DNA from: Unio delphinus
Taxonomy: Eukaryota; Mollusca; Bivalvia; Unionida; Unionidae
Direction of reading: 5' to 3'
Length of the DNA: 64,000 nt
NCBI GenBank assembly: GCA_029339505.1
Contig: JAQISU010001235.1
Span: 37,415,815-37,479,814 of the forward strand
Positions 24,164 through 36,159 of this stretch are shown piece after piece. Under the pieces are notes generated by a model. The model had not been told where the DNA came from and made no database searches. It saw only the letters and a program-made list of their open reading frames with translations. The position numbers and the translations under genes are program-made. The number at the start of each line of letters is the position of its first letter. Positions within the stretch are counted from its first letter, which is position 1.

Positions 24164-25079
24164 GTATGTGGAATCTTGTGATGGATTAATAGAATTGATG
24201 TTGGAATTAGCATCGAGACATTATTTCAGGATTGGGGCTACTTGTATGTCTGTATGTATGGGACTTTGCTAAGCAGAATGTTTTAATATAACTCTTTACC
24301 AACACCAAAACTGAATAATTTTAATGTCCATTTGTTTTTAAAAGAAGATTGAAAAATGCAGTTATTCAATTTTACTGGATCACATTCTTTACTTGAACAC
24401 AGTGAAGTTGTATTTATTATTATGATGCCAAAAATGTGTGTGATTCTATTTTAGTGACCAAAGCTTGAGTGGGGTTAAAGGGCAAACTCTCAAACTTAAG
24501 ATATTATGTATATATAAAACATAGTATTAAAAACTATACCCCTAGTCTATTGAAAACAGTGGTACCATAAATTGCCAATAAGTGTCTGCCATTTTGATTC
24601 CATTCATAAAAGGATGAAGAAAAAAAATTAAGTATTCATAAAGTTTTGATTATTTTCATGGTCATGGGACATATTCAGTGTTTTAAAGTCTTATATTTAT
24701 ATTTATAGTGTTTTAAAAATTTAATGACAATATCAATAAATATTGCTTCCAACATTTACATAAACATAGAACACATGAGACACAATATGTCACATCTTGA
24801 TGTCACTCAGAACACACATATATCCAGCAAGCTTCACTGTCAACTGGGTTGTACCCTGTTTCTTATTATGGCAAAATGAAATAATCAGCTGACAATCCAA
24901 CACAACCTGTTTGAAATAACTGAACCAGGACAACCAGGTCAAAGCAACAAAAGTAAGGGCTCTAATTCCATGAGATTTCTCTGTTACGTGAGTGATAAAA
25001 AGTCCTCCTATTGTAGTTTTGACTTGTATACATGGAGCATATCTTTGTTTCCATGGCAAGAAGTGATGCAGAATAATAG
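24164..25079. other. Intron, nothing recognised
   Basis: AT-rich intron without recognised features. A minus-strand open frame at 24790-25089 has no recognisable motif. Confidence 0.4.
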
Positions 25080-25640
25080 AAGCTATCAATGTATTTGATG
25101 TGGGATAGAGAGTCTTTCATTATAGTCTATGTGGAATAGAGAATCTATCAATGTATTCAGTGTGAGATAGAGATTCTATGCATATAATGTGGGATAGAGA
25201 ATGTGTCAATGTATTTCAATCTGGGATAGAGAATTGGTCAATGTATTCAGTGTGGGATAGAGAATCTATTAATGTTTTTGATGTGGGATAGAGAATCAAT
25301 TACTGTTTTTGATGTGGGATAGAGATTTATCAATGTATTCAGTGTGGGATAGAGAATCTATGTATTCAGTGTGGGATAGAGAATCTATTAATGTATTCAT
25401 TGTGGCATAAAGAATCTATTAATGTATTCATTGTGGCATAGAGAATCTATTAATGTATATGATGTGGGATAAAGAATATTTTAATGTTTCTATATGGGAT
25501 GGAGAATCTATTATTGTATATGTTTTGGGACAGAGACTCTGTTAATGTATTCTAAGTGGGATTGACAATCTATTAATATATTAAATTTGGATAAATCTAT
25601 TAATGTATTTGATCTGGGATTAAGAAATCTTGTCGACTGC
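25080..25640. repeat. Degenerate ~31-bp minisatellite
   Basis: About 17 diverged copies of a unit resembling GGGATAGAGAATCTATTAATGTATTCAGTGT. The divergence suggests an old, inactive array. Confidence 0.8.
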
Positions 25641-26436
25641 GTCATAATTTGTGACCAGAAACACATGAATGCATATAATGGATTATTTTCCTTTCATTTC
25701 TCATGAGGAAATAGATTGGAAATAGAGGGCATATAAGTGTTATGGACATAGCTTTAGAAACACCAACTTATTTACTTCTATATAATTTTTTAATCTTTTG
25801 TCAACAATACTACTCCTTGTAGGATAGTTCGTTTAACATGAGTTTTTTTATATGGTCATATTGATATGATTTTTCACCCAAAGACTTTTATAGTTTGCAT
25901 TAGATGAAAATTTTGCTGATCGTGCATCCAATACGTTACTACAGCCATCATATTAAATCTTTATATCACTATTTCTCCTAAATGGATGATCATATTGACA
26001 TGGGGTTTTCAACAAATAAACTTTCTGTGATGTGCGGTTGGTCTTAAAATGGTGCAGATTGTATAGCTACCTGGTGGTTTCACAAAATGGTCTTATTTTG
26101 AATTCTGGAATATTCTTTTTGGCCTGTACAGTATTATGAACGTTTGAAAATTCAGTAAAATGAATGGGTTTACATACATATAACTATGTTGCAATAAGTG
26201 AATACAAATGTTGGCTTTCTGTTTAAACATTAGGCTTATTAAATTTGTGTTATTTTAATAAATTATATATTTTTCATATCCATATATTTTAAAATGTATC
26301 CAATCTTTCTGTCTTTGAATGAACACTCAGCTATCCAACACTTGTTTTCTATATGTACCTGTAGCCACATAATTAAAGCTAAAACGTATAAAGATTAATA
26401 GGTGTATCTCTTGAAAATGTTTTTTTTACATTTCAG
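25641..26436. other. Intron, nothing recognised
   Basis: AT-rich intron ending in the acceptor TTTACATTTCAG of the next exon. Confidence 0.4.
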
Positions 26437-26595
26437 TTGTGCAGAATCGAATAACTGCATACTGGTTCAGGAACAAAGAATTGGCCATGGCTTTTGGAAT
26501 CACACTTGCCTTCTCTCGACTGGGAAGTGTCTTGAACTTCCTTTTGACACAAAACTTTTCTGAGGCTCATGGTTTGACCTGGACTCTGTGGGGAG
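26437..26595 (+). CDS. MFSD1: MFSD1-like transporter, exon (TM4-TM5)
   Basis: Exon between acceptor ACATTTCAG and donor GTAACT. It encodes VQNRITAYWFRNKELAMAFG followed by the LAFSRLGSVLNF helix. This corresponds to the VAQNxYxxxWFxxKELNLxFG region of vertebrate MFSD1, with the KEL and SRxGS features preserved. The 159-bp exon ends in phase 1 inside a Gly codon completed by the 34297 exon. The following intron is 7.7 kb and holds a 2-kb array and a DIRS-like remnant. Confidence 0.9.
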
Positions 26596-26657
26596 GTAAC
26601 TACTAGCTCCAAGGAAATTGAATATAAATTAGTAATCTTTCCCCATTAGAGATAGAA

Positions 26658-28722
26658 ATTGCTATTCTAATAGCTGTTTCCTCTCTGTCTTTATTGCTAT
26701 TCTAATAGCTGTTTCCTCTCTGTCTTTATTGCTATTCTAATAGCTGTTTCCTCTCTGTCTTTATTGCTATTCTAATAGCTGTTTCCTCTCTGTCTTTATT
26801 GCTATTCTAATAGCTGTTTCCTCTCTGTCTTTATTGCTATTCTAATAGCTGTTTCATCTCTGTCTTTATTGCTATTCTAATAGCTGTTTCCTCTCTGTCT
26901 TTATTGCTATTCTAATAGCTGTTTCCTCTCTGTCTTTATTGCTATTCTAATAGCTGTTTCCTCTCTGTCTTTATTGCTATTCTAATAGCTGTTTCCTCTC
27001 TGTCTTTATTGCTATTCTAATAGCTGTTTCCTCTCTGTCTTTATTGCTATTCTAATAGCTGTTTCCTCTCTGTCTTTATTGCTATTCTAATAGCTGTTTC
27101 CTCTCTGTCTTTATTGCTATTCTAATAGCTGTTTCCTCTCTGTCTTTATTGCTATTCTAATAGCTGTTTCCTCTCTGTCTTTATTGCTATTCTAATAGCT
27201 GTTTCCTCTCTGTCTTTATTGCTATTCTAATAGCTGTTTCCTCTCTGTCTTTATTGCTATTCTAATAGCTGTTTCCTCTCTGTCTTTATTGCTATTCTAA
27301 TAGCTGTTTCCTCTCTGTCTTTATTGCTATTCTAATAGCTGTTTCATCTCTGTCTTTATTGCTATTCTAATAGCTGTTTCCTCTCTGTCTTTATTGCTAT
27401 TCTAATAGCTGTTTCCTCTCTGTCTTTATTGCTATTCTAATAGCTGTTTCCTCTCTGTCTTTATTGCTATTCTAATAGCTGTTTCCTCTCTGTCTTTATT
27501 GCTATTCTAATAGCTGTTTCCTCTCTGTCTTTATTGCTATTCTAATAGCTGTTTCCTCTGTCTTTATTGCTATTCTAATAGCTGTTTCCTCTCTGTCTTT
27601 ATTGCTATTCTAATAGCTGTTTCCTCTCTGTCTTTATTGCTATTCTAATAGCTGTTTCCTCTCTGTCTTTATTGCTATTCTAATAGCTGTTTCCTCTCTG
27701 TCTTTATTGCTATTCTAATAGCTGTTTCCTCTCTGTCTTTATTGCTATTCTAATAGCTGTTTCCTCTCTGTCTTTATTGCTATTCTAATAGCTGTTTCCT
27801 CTCTGTCTTTATTGCTATTCTAATAGCTGTTTCATCTCTGTCTTTATTGCTATTCTAATAGCTGTTTCCTCTCTGTCTTTATTGCTATTCTAATAGCTGT
27901 TTCCTCTCTGTCTTTATTGCTATTCTAATAGCTGTTTCCTCTCTGTCTTTATTGCTATTCTAATAGCTGTTTCCTCTCTGTCTTTATTGCTATTCTAATA
28001 GCTGTTTCCTCTCTGTCTTTATTGCTATTCTAATAGCTGTTTCATCTCTGTCTTTATTGCTATTCTAATAGCTGTTTCATCTCTGTCTTTATTGCTATTC
28101 TAATAGCTGTTTCATCTCTGTCTTTATTGCTATTCTAATAGCTGTTTCCTCTCTGTCTTTATTGCTATTCTAATAGCTGTTTCCTCTCTGTCTTTATTGC
28201 TATTCTAATAGCTGTTTCCTCTCTGTCTTTATTGCTATTCTAATAGCTGTTTCCTCTCTGTCTTTATTACTATTCTAATAGCTGTTTCCTCTCTGTCTTT
28301 ATTGCTATTCTAATAGCTGTTTCCTCTCTGTCTTTATTGCTATTCTAATAGCTGTTTCCTCTCTGTCTTTATTGCTATTCTAATAGCTGTTTCCTCTCTG
28401 TCTTTATTGCTATTCTAATAGCTGTTTCCTCTCTGTCTTTATTGCTATTCTAATAGCTGTTTCATCTCTGTCTTTATTGCTATTCTAATAGCTGTTTCAT
28501 CTCTGTCTTTATTGCTATTCTAATAGCTGTTTCCTCTCAGTCTTTATTGCTATTCTAATAGCTGTTTCATCTCTGTCTTTATTGCTATTCTAATAGCTGT
28601 TTCCTCTCTGTCTTTATTGCTATTCTAATAGCTGTTTCCTCTCTGTCTTTATTGCTATTCTAATAGCTGTTTCCTCTCTGTCTTTATTGCTATTCTAATA
28701 GCTGTTTCATCTCTGTCTTATT
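26658..28722. repeat. 35-bp minisatellite, about 59 copies
   Basis: A highly homogeneous array of a 35-bp unit (CTATTCTAATAGCTGTTTCC plus TCTCTGTCTTTATTG). Copies vary mostly at one base (TTTCC versus TTTCA), and one unit near 27550 lacks 2 bp. On the plus strand each unit holds a pyrimidine-rich tract, a CTAAT branch-like motif and an AG, so it resembles a 3' splice site. It begins 62 bp after an MFSD1-like exon. Confidence 0.95.
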
Positions 28723-28956
28723 AGAAATCTTGCAGATTTTATAAGTTACTGCAGTTGGAAAGGAAGATTTAAAAAAATATATTAATGGCACTTTCAAAAT
28801 ATGCAGAGGAAATAGGATGAAAAAGGAATTGGCTTCAAAAATGTTTATTGACCTGAAGAACAATGAATACATTTAATCAGCTACCATTGTTTGACCCTCT
28901 GTATAATTTACTTGGTATGTGATATAACAATTTACATTCAAATCATGTTAATTAAT
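28723..28956. other. Intron, nothing recognised
   Basis: AT-rich sequence between the 35-bp array and a SINE. Confidence 0.4.
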
Positions 28957-29210
28957 TCTTTGGTGGCCCTGGTATACAAGTGGTTCAAGGTGCTTGTCTT
29001 TCCCAGTCACTGACATCTATCTCTATTCTGTCTGCAAGGGTTTGAGTCTGGGCATCAGCCACTATCGTTATGTAAGAAAACTTGCAATTAGCTTCCCATG
29101 GATTGGTGATTCTTCTAGAGGGTTTTTTCAGTTCTTCCTCTGGCAGGTATATTGGCTGACATGTAAAGCCAATTCTGTGCTGCATAATGTCATTAAACCC
29201 ACATCAACGA
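28957..29210 (+). mobile_element. tRNA-headed SINE, plus orientation
   Basis: It begins GGTGGCCCTGGTATACAAGTGG (A-box-like), with a B box GGGTTTGAGTCTGGG at about 29038-29052. It ends in a segment with ATTGGCTGACATG and CATTAAACC, related to the 3' end of the SINE at 15258-15531. There is no clear poly-A. It is an older copy of a similar SINE family. Confidence 0.65.
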
Positions 29211-30059
29211 CATAATTCATAGTGAACTCAGCTGAATTTTGTCAATTGTCCCCAGTTAAAAATCTTTGTTCATCAAATTAGATTAAGGTAAATCTTAATT
29301 ATTGAAGTAGGTACAGTAGAGTAGGTACATTTGTTTTACTCACCTTCACCAGCTCACCATACCCCATAATGAGTTTTGTGAAAGATTCACAACAAAAACA
29401 TTAAATTTGCTATATGTTTCATACGCAGTCACACTCACCCACTCCTGTATTGAATCTTAGAAAACATTCACATGAAAACATTTGTGTATGTATCCAGCTG
29501 TTGCATAATACAGTGACTTCTGTTTCAAATATGTTCTCTAATCACATTATGGTAGGAATATTAACCTGCTGCCCAATAAAAAGATGAAAAATGTTTTTTT
29601 TCTGTCTTTCTCATGTATACAAAGGGCATAAGGCCTTTCCCATTATCCTTGCCTGTTGCCAGTTTTTAGCTTTGAAGCTATACTAATAACAGCACAGTTT
29701 AACCTCCAACAATCCAAGTCAATTTTGTGTTCATTTTGACCCATACAATGATCCTTTTAGATTTATGGTGTGGAATAATCATTATGCTGCAAGTTGTATA
29801 CAGTTTGTTTTCAGTTTCCTCCAAATTTGAGTGATTTTGTCACCTATATGGACTTTATTTAAGACCACGTTCTCCCACACTGTCATTGACCTCATGCAAG
29901 GTCATTAAGAGTTGGAATGACTTTGACTGCTTTAAAAAAAAAGTAAAAAGCAAGGGAGGATAACCACACTTCCGTTATTTTGTATGTAGAAAATGTACAT
30001 CATTGAGGCCATGTGGCATATGTAACACATGTTCTGAGAAGATCTGGGTCTTAATATTC
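29211..30059. other. Intron, nothing recognised
   Basis: No gene recognised. The sequence near 29880-30059 may already belong to the DIRS-like element. Confidence 0.35.
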
Positions 30060-33050
30060 CAAAATACTAAAGAATGAATGGCGGACTAAATCAAGGAAGT
30101 AAAGCGTTGACATCCTCAGTTTTCATCCCAAGTCAGCCTTCATTAAGAGTCTTGAGGGGGATGCAGAGTTTCGCCTACCACCACCAAATGTTAGTTGTGT
30201 GCATCCGTCAGCCACAGTCACATCAGCAACAAAGGAGGAGGACACAGGCATCATTCAAACAGATGCATCGTCTGGTACATGAGATGACGATGCAATTCTT
30301 AACATCAGGGCAAAATGTACCACTTTTCCCTTGCTTACCTCCTCACGTTTTCCAACTCATTGTGGGAGTATTTCCCCATTTTTAGGCAGCCCAGTGAGCA
30401 TAAGTCCCAATTTATGTCAGAGCATGACCTTTGTCATGTCGGAGCATGTTCCAGATCCATTGGATCGAATTCATAATCCACAAGGGATAGCTAGTGACAA
30501 CCAACTGGGGTCATCAGTGCCACCCGGTATGACGTACACCGCAGTGCTACATGCCAACCCAGAATGTGACAAGACACATGTTGAGTGTGATGAATCTTGA
30601 TCATATCAACCATATTTAGATCCAACCATGGAACAGACTGAATTCAGCTTTAAAACTGAAATTAAGGAATTTTATTGGGTGTTTGCCACTTCAGGATTCC
30701 CTCCACCCCCTACTATAGGTTTTGGCAAGGAGAAAGAGACTATCAGCAGGAGATTTGGTCACACATCAAACAAAATTCAAGATGGAGATGGTGATTCCCC
30801 TCCCTGTCTGAAAGGATAATTATACTGTCAGTGATCTGACATGTATATTTTCACATTCATATCCACCCTTAATCATATAAATTTCTTAATCATATAAATT
30901 TCTTAATCATATAAATTTCTTCATTTTGCTTTTGCTTACCATGAGACATTTTTTAAAAGTCCTTTCCTTTGGCCTCAACATCAGCCCTTGCACTCTACCA
31001 AGGTTATGTATTATGTATTGCATCATCACCTTGTTCCCATCAATATCATCTATAACGATGGCAGTGTAGATGGATGACATCCTCTGGATGGTAAGTTCTA
31101 TCCTACTCAAAGGCAATAACAATCCCCTCTCTCTTTAGATCATCAAGACTTTCAAGTGAACTGGGAAAAGTAAAAAATCAGTCCATCTCAGAATTTTGTC
31201 CACCTTTGTATGGAGTTATTGACCAACCCAAATCTGATGTGGCTTCCATGCATTAGAATCATGGAACATGTTGAGTCTGTTTCTAACATTACTTGCATTT
31301 CAGTGCTAGAGTTATTCAATAGATTATTCAATGCAGCGGACTTGATCTTGCTCAGCTGTCATTTTATGTGCCCCATGCTAATGATGTTGCTAGCACAATG
31401 GCACCCTTTTTCAAGTTCCCTTGATCAAACAGTCATGAGCATATGTGAAATATGATCATTCCTTTGTAAGTGGCACAAGTCACTGAGTATGGCGGAGTAT
31501 GTGAATCCTGCTGGAGAACCCTCAGGCACCAGTGTGTATGGCTAGGTGGCCCACATGTTGCTCAATTTCACTACCATCAGTGGCACGTGGGAGCCAGGGG
31601 ATTGGCCTCAACATTCTATAAATGAAGGCTGTCATCAGTGCCTTTCACTTCTGGAAAGATTGACTCTCAGGCAAAACTGTCCTCATTATGTTTTAGAACT
31701 CTGTGGTGGTGACCTATCTTCTCAAAGAGGGGTGGGGGCACCACATCACCCATCCTGTGTATTGTGATCTGGAAGTTACTACATTGGTGCGACAATCTCC
31801 AAATCAATGTACAAATTAGACACATTCGTGGCAAACTCTATCCAGTAAAGGTCAAATCATTAACATAGAATGGTCTCTCTACCAATCAGTCTTCACTCGG
31901 ATCTGTGCGCTTTGGGAACATCCGATGATCAACCTTTTTATGCAACAAGGTAGAATTGCAAGTTATCCACCTTCATCTCTCCAGTCCAAGACCCAGAAGC
32001 TTGGGCTGTGGGTGCACTGTGAATCAATTAGTAGGGGTTGTGAGCCTTTTCCTACCATCCTACAGTTCTGATACCAAAAATAATCCAGAAGTTCCAGGTT
32101 TCAGAAATGCAAGATAATATTCTGGTAGTCTTTCTGAGGTGGGATAACTCCTGGGTCACCATTCTAGTTGATCTAGCGATAGATCTATCCAGGTAGATAT
32201 TCCTGCCAGTCTGAATCTTAACTAACCACATTCATGAGTGTTCCATCCTTGCCCAGATAATCTTTTTATGCATGCTTGGCTTATATCAGGGCAACCTTGT
32301 GAGATAAACAATTTAAAACTTTGGTTGTGGAGAAAATCTTGAGAAGAAGAATGCCCTCCACTCTGAAGTCTTTTTAGGAAAAGTGGCATGTTTTCTGGGA
32401 CCAGTGTCATATCAGTTAACATTGACCCTCTGAGTACCTCAATCCCTCAACTGGCCAACTTCTTTCTCTGGTTCTTTGAGGGGGAAAAATTGATCCCAGT
32501 TCCTATAAAATGCTACCACTCCATGATCTCGGACACAATAAATACCTATCAGATCTTTTAGCCAATTTTGATTGCAATCAACAAAATGCTTCTCAAAGTA
32601 TAATCTATCATAGGTTTTAATGTGGCTGAATTAAAATAAATTTGACCCTTTACCTCACACTTTTCTCAGTTTACTATCATACAAAACATGCTATATAGCT
32701 TTAGCTTTGGCATGCAGGGTCAGTGAGCCCTTTCCATTAACCTGAACTATCTTCAGTTCAGATCGGATGGTTTGTTGGTCCTCTTGATGCAGCCAGGCAT
32801 TGTAGCAAACATAGGTTCCCGTCTGTCATTAATCAAAGAGTAGCCATTCGTTTGCTGTCTTTCATCAACTGGTTGAGAGCAGCCATGCAAGATCCTGTTT
32901 ATACATTAAAGCACTACTTGAAACACACAGAGACAAGTTGTAGCATGCACAACCCCATTTCTTCTCGTGAAAGCTTGGAAACAGGATATCACCCCACAAT
33001 CCATTGCCACATGGCTAAAATGGGTTATTCAACATTCCATTCTGTGTATT
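30060..33050 (+). pseudogene. DIRS-like (tyrosine-recombinase) retrotransposon remnant
   Basis: In plus-strand order there are scattered blocks of a DIRS-type pol. A reverse transcriptase block VLSFGLNISP (about 30959-30988) is followed by MDDILWM (YxDD position, about 31070-31090). An RNase H to connection segment carries EWSLYQSVFTRICALW (about 31867-31915) then a YPP-type block. HAWLISGQP lies at about 32271-32297. Last are SIPQLANFFLWFFE (about 32441-32485) and PVYTLKHYLKHTET (about 32895-32936), which match the DIRS tyrosine recombinase region. Frames change repeatedly and stops are frequent, so it is inactive. Its base composition is less AT-rich than the flanking intron. The left part (30074-30600) may be gag-like but is not recognisable. 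Confidence 0.65.
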
Positions 33051-33265
33051 AGGGACAGTGTTGTATATGTGAACAATATTAGGATTCTATTTAGTAGGGA
33101 CAGGGTTGTCTATGTGAACAGTGTTTGAATTCTGTGTAGTAGGGACAATGTTTGTATAAACAATGTTAAAATTCTGTGTTGTAGGGACCATGTTGTCTGT
33201 GTGAACAGTGTTAGGATTCTGTGTAGTAGGGACAGTGTTGTCTTTGTGATTAATTTTAGGATTCT
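33035..33265. repeat. ~41-45-bp tandem repeat
   Basis: Five imperfect copies of a unit containing GTAGGGACAGTGTTGT and ATGTGAACAATGTTAGGATT. Confidence 0.8.
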
Positions 33266-34296
33266 TTGTTAATGTTTTTGAAATTTACATATCTTCTGCA
33301 TGACTTGATGTATTCAGCCTAACCTTTAGACCAATGTCTAAATTTTATCCATAATTTAGCATTGACATCATTCCTGGAATAATCCAATCAGTACTCAGTG
33401 TTATCTCATTTGAATGCATGATTTACTTGGCTAGAATTGGGTGGGGGGGGGGGGGTGCTTACTAGATTAGTTCATACAGCATGAGATTCATTATCCAAAG
33501 TGCATGTTCATTGACCACCCAGGTCAGCCAGGTCGTCTGTCTCAGAGTTGCCTTGGTATAAATACTTATTATTTCCTCACCATGATATAGCCAATATTGT
33601 GTTGAAAGGACCATTTGAAAACAACAATCTGTCAAGCTAGCCTAAAGCCTTTCTGATTATATTGACCATTGTGATTCAGAAAAAGCATTTGTTTCTGTTT
33701 CAGTTGAATTAGATTGATAAAAATCCATGATGTGGGTAGCGACTTATCATTGACAAGGGGAGGTTATTATAATATCTTGGAAGAGCTACCCATCTAAAAT
33801 AAATAAGATAAAAAGTGAATAACACATCACATTACTTGCTATGATACCAGCATATGTGATATTTCACTGTTGGTAAGCACATATAGAAAATTAACTCATA
33901 TGGCACTTAAAAATAATATACATTGATGTTTGTTATCCAGATTTTACAGTATATAAATATATATTTTTTATATATAACTTAATTACATTAAATAGAATTA
34001 GAATTTGTTAATTAGATTCAAAATCTCTAATTTATTTGGTCTGAAACTTGTGATTCTCTTTAATTAATATAATTAATTATTATGGCATATTAGATTGTTC
34101 AAGTCATTTAATAACTATAGTTAGATCATGGATTTATTACATAATGCAATAATATTAACTCTAGAGTCTGCCATCATGTATGATTATGCTAAAATTATTA
34201 CATAATGCAATAATATTAACTCTAGAGTCTGCTGTCATGTATGATTATGCTAAAATTATTAACTACATCTCAACTCAAACTTTTTTCTATCTACAG
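33266..34296. other. Intron with a 62-bp direct duplication
   Basis: A segment starting ATTACATAATGCAATAATAT occurs twice in tandem at about 34136-34198 and 34197-34259. A G-run lies at about 33440-33455. A segment at 33525-33605 resembles the SINE tail seen at 15040. No gene recognised. Confidence 0.5.
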
Positions 34297-34412
34297 GAGC
34301 TATGCTGTGTGGACTGGGGTTTATTTCTGCCATAATTGTTGGAATTCTTGATGTACATGGTGTAAAGCAACTTGGAGATGATGCCAACTTGAAAACAGAG
34401 TCTAAAAAAGTG
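34297..34412 (+). CDS. MFSD1: MFSD1-like transporter, exon (TM6 and central loop)
   Basis: Exon between acceptor TTTTTTCTATCTACAG and donor GTAAGT. It encodes a hydrophobic helix (CGLGFISAIIVGIL) followed by a charged stretch ending DDANLKTESKKV. This is the expected end of the first six-helix bundle and start of the cytoplasmic central loop. It begins in phase 1 and ends in phase 0. The following intron of 21.5 kb contains the whole Polinton. Confidence 0.85.
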
Positions 34413-34840
34413 GTAAGTTAACCTTTCATGTTCTCTAATATAATTTAAAGCTCATAATACATAAAACTAGGATTTTATACAAGTTGAGTTTTCAAGCAAG
34501 ACATTTGTTTTTGCTTTCAAATATTACATTCTTTACATTGAAACTTTTGTAGATCCTTGGCATCTGTCCATCTATGTGAGACAATGGCATAGCTCCAGAT
34601 TCAGCTGTTCCTTCTTTCTGGCTCTCTTTTTAGCATGCTTTCTATTCTTGTCATCCTCAGCTTTGCTAACTTTTTAGATTTCACATAAAATAATATAATC
34701 TACTGGTCAACTCAACTTTAAAAAATGTACTGGTCAGCTCAATTTGTGACAGAGGTTGCTTCCTAACTAAGAGTTTATTACAAGTTCCCTACCATGTGTA
34801 TACCCTAGAGATAGTCTGACCACTTGGTAACTTAACCCTG

Positions 34841-34944
34841 GCAGCAGAGAGAGTGATCCCTACAAGGGGAGATAGAAGCCTTATTTTGCCAAAATAACAG
34901 TTTAATAATAGAAGCCTTATTTTGCCAAAATAACATTAACAAGA
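34841..34944. repeat. Extra partial copy of the left terminal repeat
   Basis: The sequence AGAGAGTGATCCCTACAAGG followed by AGCCTTATTTTGCCAAAATAAC repeats the outer part of the left TIR just outside it. The copy lacks the terminal GAGCAGAATAGTGG motif. No such second copy is seen on the right side. Confidence 0.8.
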
Positions 34945-35128
34945 TGAGCAGAATAGTGGAGAGAGTGATCCCTACAAGGGGAGATAGAAGCCTTATTTTG
35001 CCAAAATAACAGTTTAATAATAGAAGCCTTATTTTTGATAAAATAACAGTTTAATAATACAGCCGTGTTAACATCAACAAGGGTTAATAATACAGCCGCA
35101 TCCTACCCTGTCTCCGAATTAATGTTAC
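34945..35128 (+). repeat. Polinton left terminal inverted repeat
   Basis: It starts TGAGCAGAATAGTGGAGAG and matches the reverse complement of 54185-54366 over its length with a few mismatches. The inner 60 bp around ACCCTGTCTCCGAATTAATG is essentially identical on both sides. It contains internal 40-bp subrepeats built on AGCCTTATTTTGCCAAAATAAC. Confidence 0.9.
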
Positions 35129-35224
35129 GGGATAAGCGCAGATTTCTAAATTAAACGGAGAAAGGTTAGCCACTATTAGGAAATTTCTTCCAGTGAGAGA
35201 TTCTTTCAGAGATAATCTCCAAAA

Positions 35225-35647
35225 ATGAGACAGCAACAAAAACTAGATTTTACCGCCGATACTGAACAGTTATTTAAGCCAATAACTACTCCTATTGCAA
35301 AGGTTGTTACGGCTATTGAAAAAGCCGCTGAGAAAACTGCTGTGATTACTGAAAAAACTGTAATGCCGGTACTAGAAAAAAAAACGAAACGATCAAAGCA
35401 AACAAAAAAATATCTAAAAACGCTTCCAGAAGATATAGTAGCCCGCCGATATTCCTCCGGGAAAAATATATCAACCGGAAGAAATGTTTACGGTGGTGAC
35501 CTCTGTTTAGAAAGTGTCCTAGATGATATATCACAATTAGAAGTTCTCATCAGAGGAAAACGTGCTGGAAATAATTCCCCGGAGATAATTAATGAAGCGG
35601 CTGATATATGTCTAAGGTTGTTTCATGGATATCAAATTATATCGTAG
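35225..35647 (+). CDS. Polinton small basic protein, unknown function
   Basis: An intact 140-codon frame that starts near the left TIR, so it is one of the few unbroken genes of the element. It is rich in Lys and Thr in the first half (EKAAEKTAVITEKTVMPVLE, then KKTKRSKQTKK). A more acidic, structured second half follows (VLDDISQLEVLIRGK). I see no signal peptide or transmembrane segment. I do not recognise the family. A position next to capsid genes suggests a virion or DNA-binding role, but that is inference. The first ATG follows a short AT-rich leader. Confidence 0.6.
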   Translation: MRQQQKLDFTADTEQLFKPITTPIAKVVTAIEKAAEKTAVITEKTVMPVLEKKTKRSKQTKKYLKTLPEDIVARRYSSGKNISTGRNVYGGDLCLESVLDDISQLEVLIRGKRAGNNSPEIINEAADICLRLFHGYQIIS

Positions 35648-35707
35648 TTTCATCGATGAATTAATCGACGATTATCATAGCGATTAGATAGATAACATCT
35701 AAATAAA

Positions 35708-36134
35708 ATGTATCGTAACAAACCAAGAAGAGTTTACGTCATGAACTCGCGATTACCCGTGTACAAGGTGTATCACGGAGATGGATTAGGTAATGTCTCT
35801 GGGTTATTTACTAGAATTGCTCCAAAGATTATTCCCGTTGGAAAAGAACTAGCTTCAAAGGCTATTGGTGCTATTGGTAGTAAGGTTGTCGGGGAAGGTT
35901 GGTGATCTAGCTGGTAGCGCGTTTGATACCGTCAAAAATAAACTCATATCATTGTTTCGAGGAAAATGAAAAAAAGTAAATCCACCGTCTACGGAATTAA
36001 TGCCACCTCAGGTGCGTAAACAGGTAAATGAAAAAGTACTCAAAAATTGGCTCTGTTGATACAATCCGATGATAATTTACAAAAAAATATTGTTGCTAAT
36101 TTAGTAGCTGGTTCTGGTCTTAGAAGATTATGAT
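35708..36134 (+). pseudogene. Polinton small hydrophobic/basic virion-type protein, frameshifted
   Basis: The frame from ATG 35708 runs to a stop at 35905. It has a basic N-terminus (MYRNKPRRVYV), then a glycine/alanine-rich amphipathic stretch (GLGNVSGLFTRIAP and KAIGAIGSKVV). This resembles the short membrane-active or core proteins (adenovirus pX/pVI-like) encoded by adintoviruses and Polintons. A one-base change in a G run near 35890 ends the frame. The coding signal continues in the next frame to about 35969, and a further segment ending GSGLRRL is readable to 36134. It is therefore probably one gene with two breaks. The family link rests on composition and position only. Confidence 0.5.
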
Positions 36135-36159
36135 TTAGATCAGTTGATATAATAATAAA

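Noticed and set aside
24790..25089. 99-codon minus-strand frame
   Set aside because: No motif, no splice context and no similarity that I recognise; likely chance.
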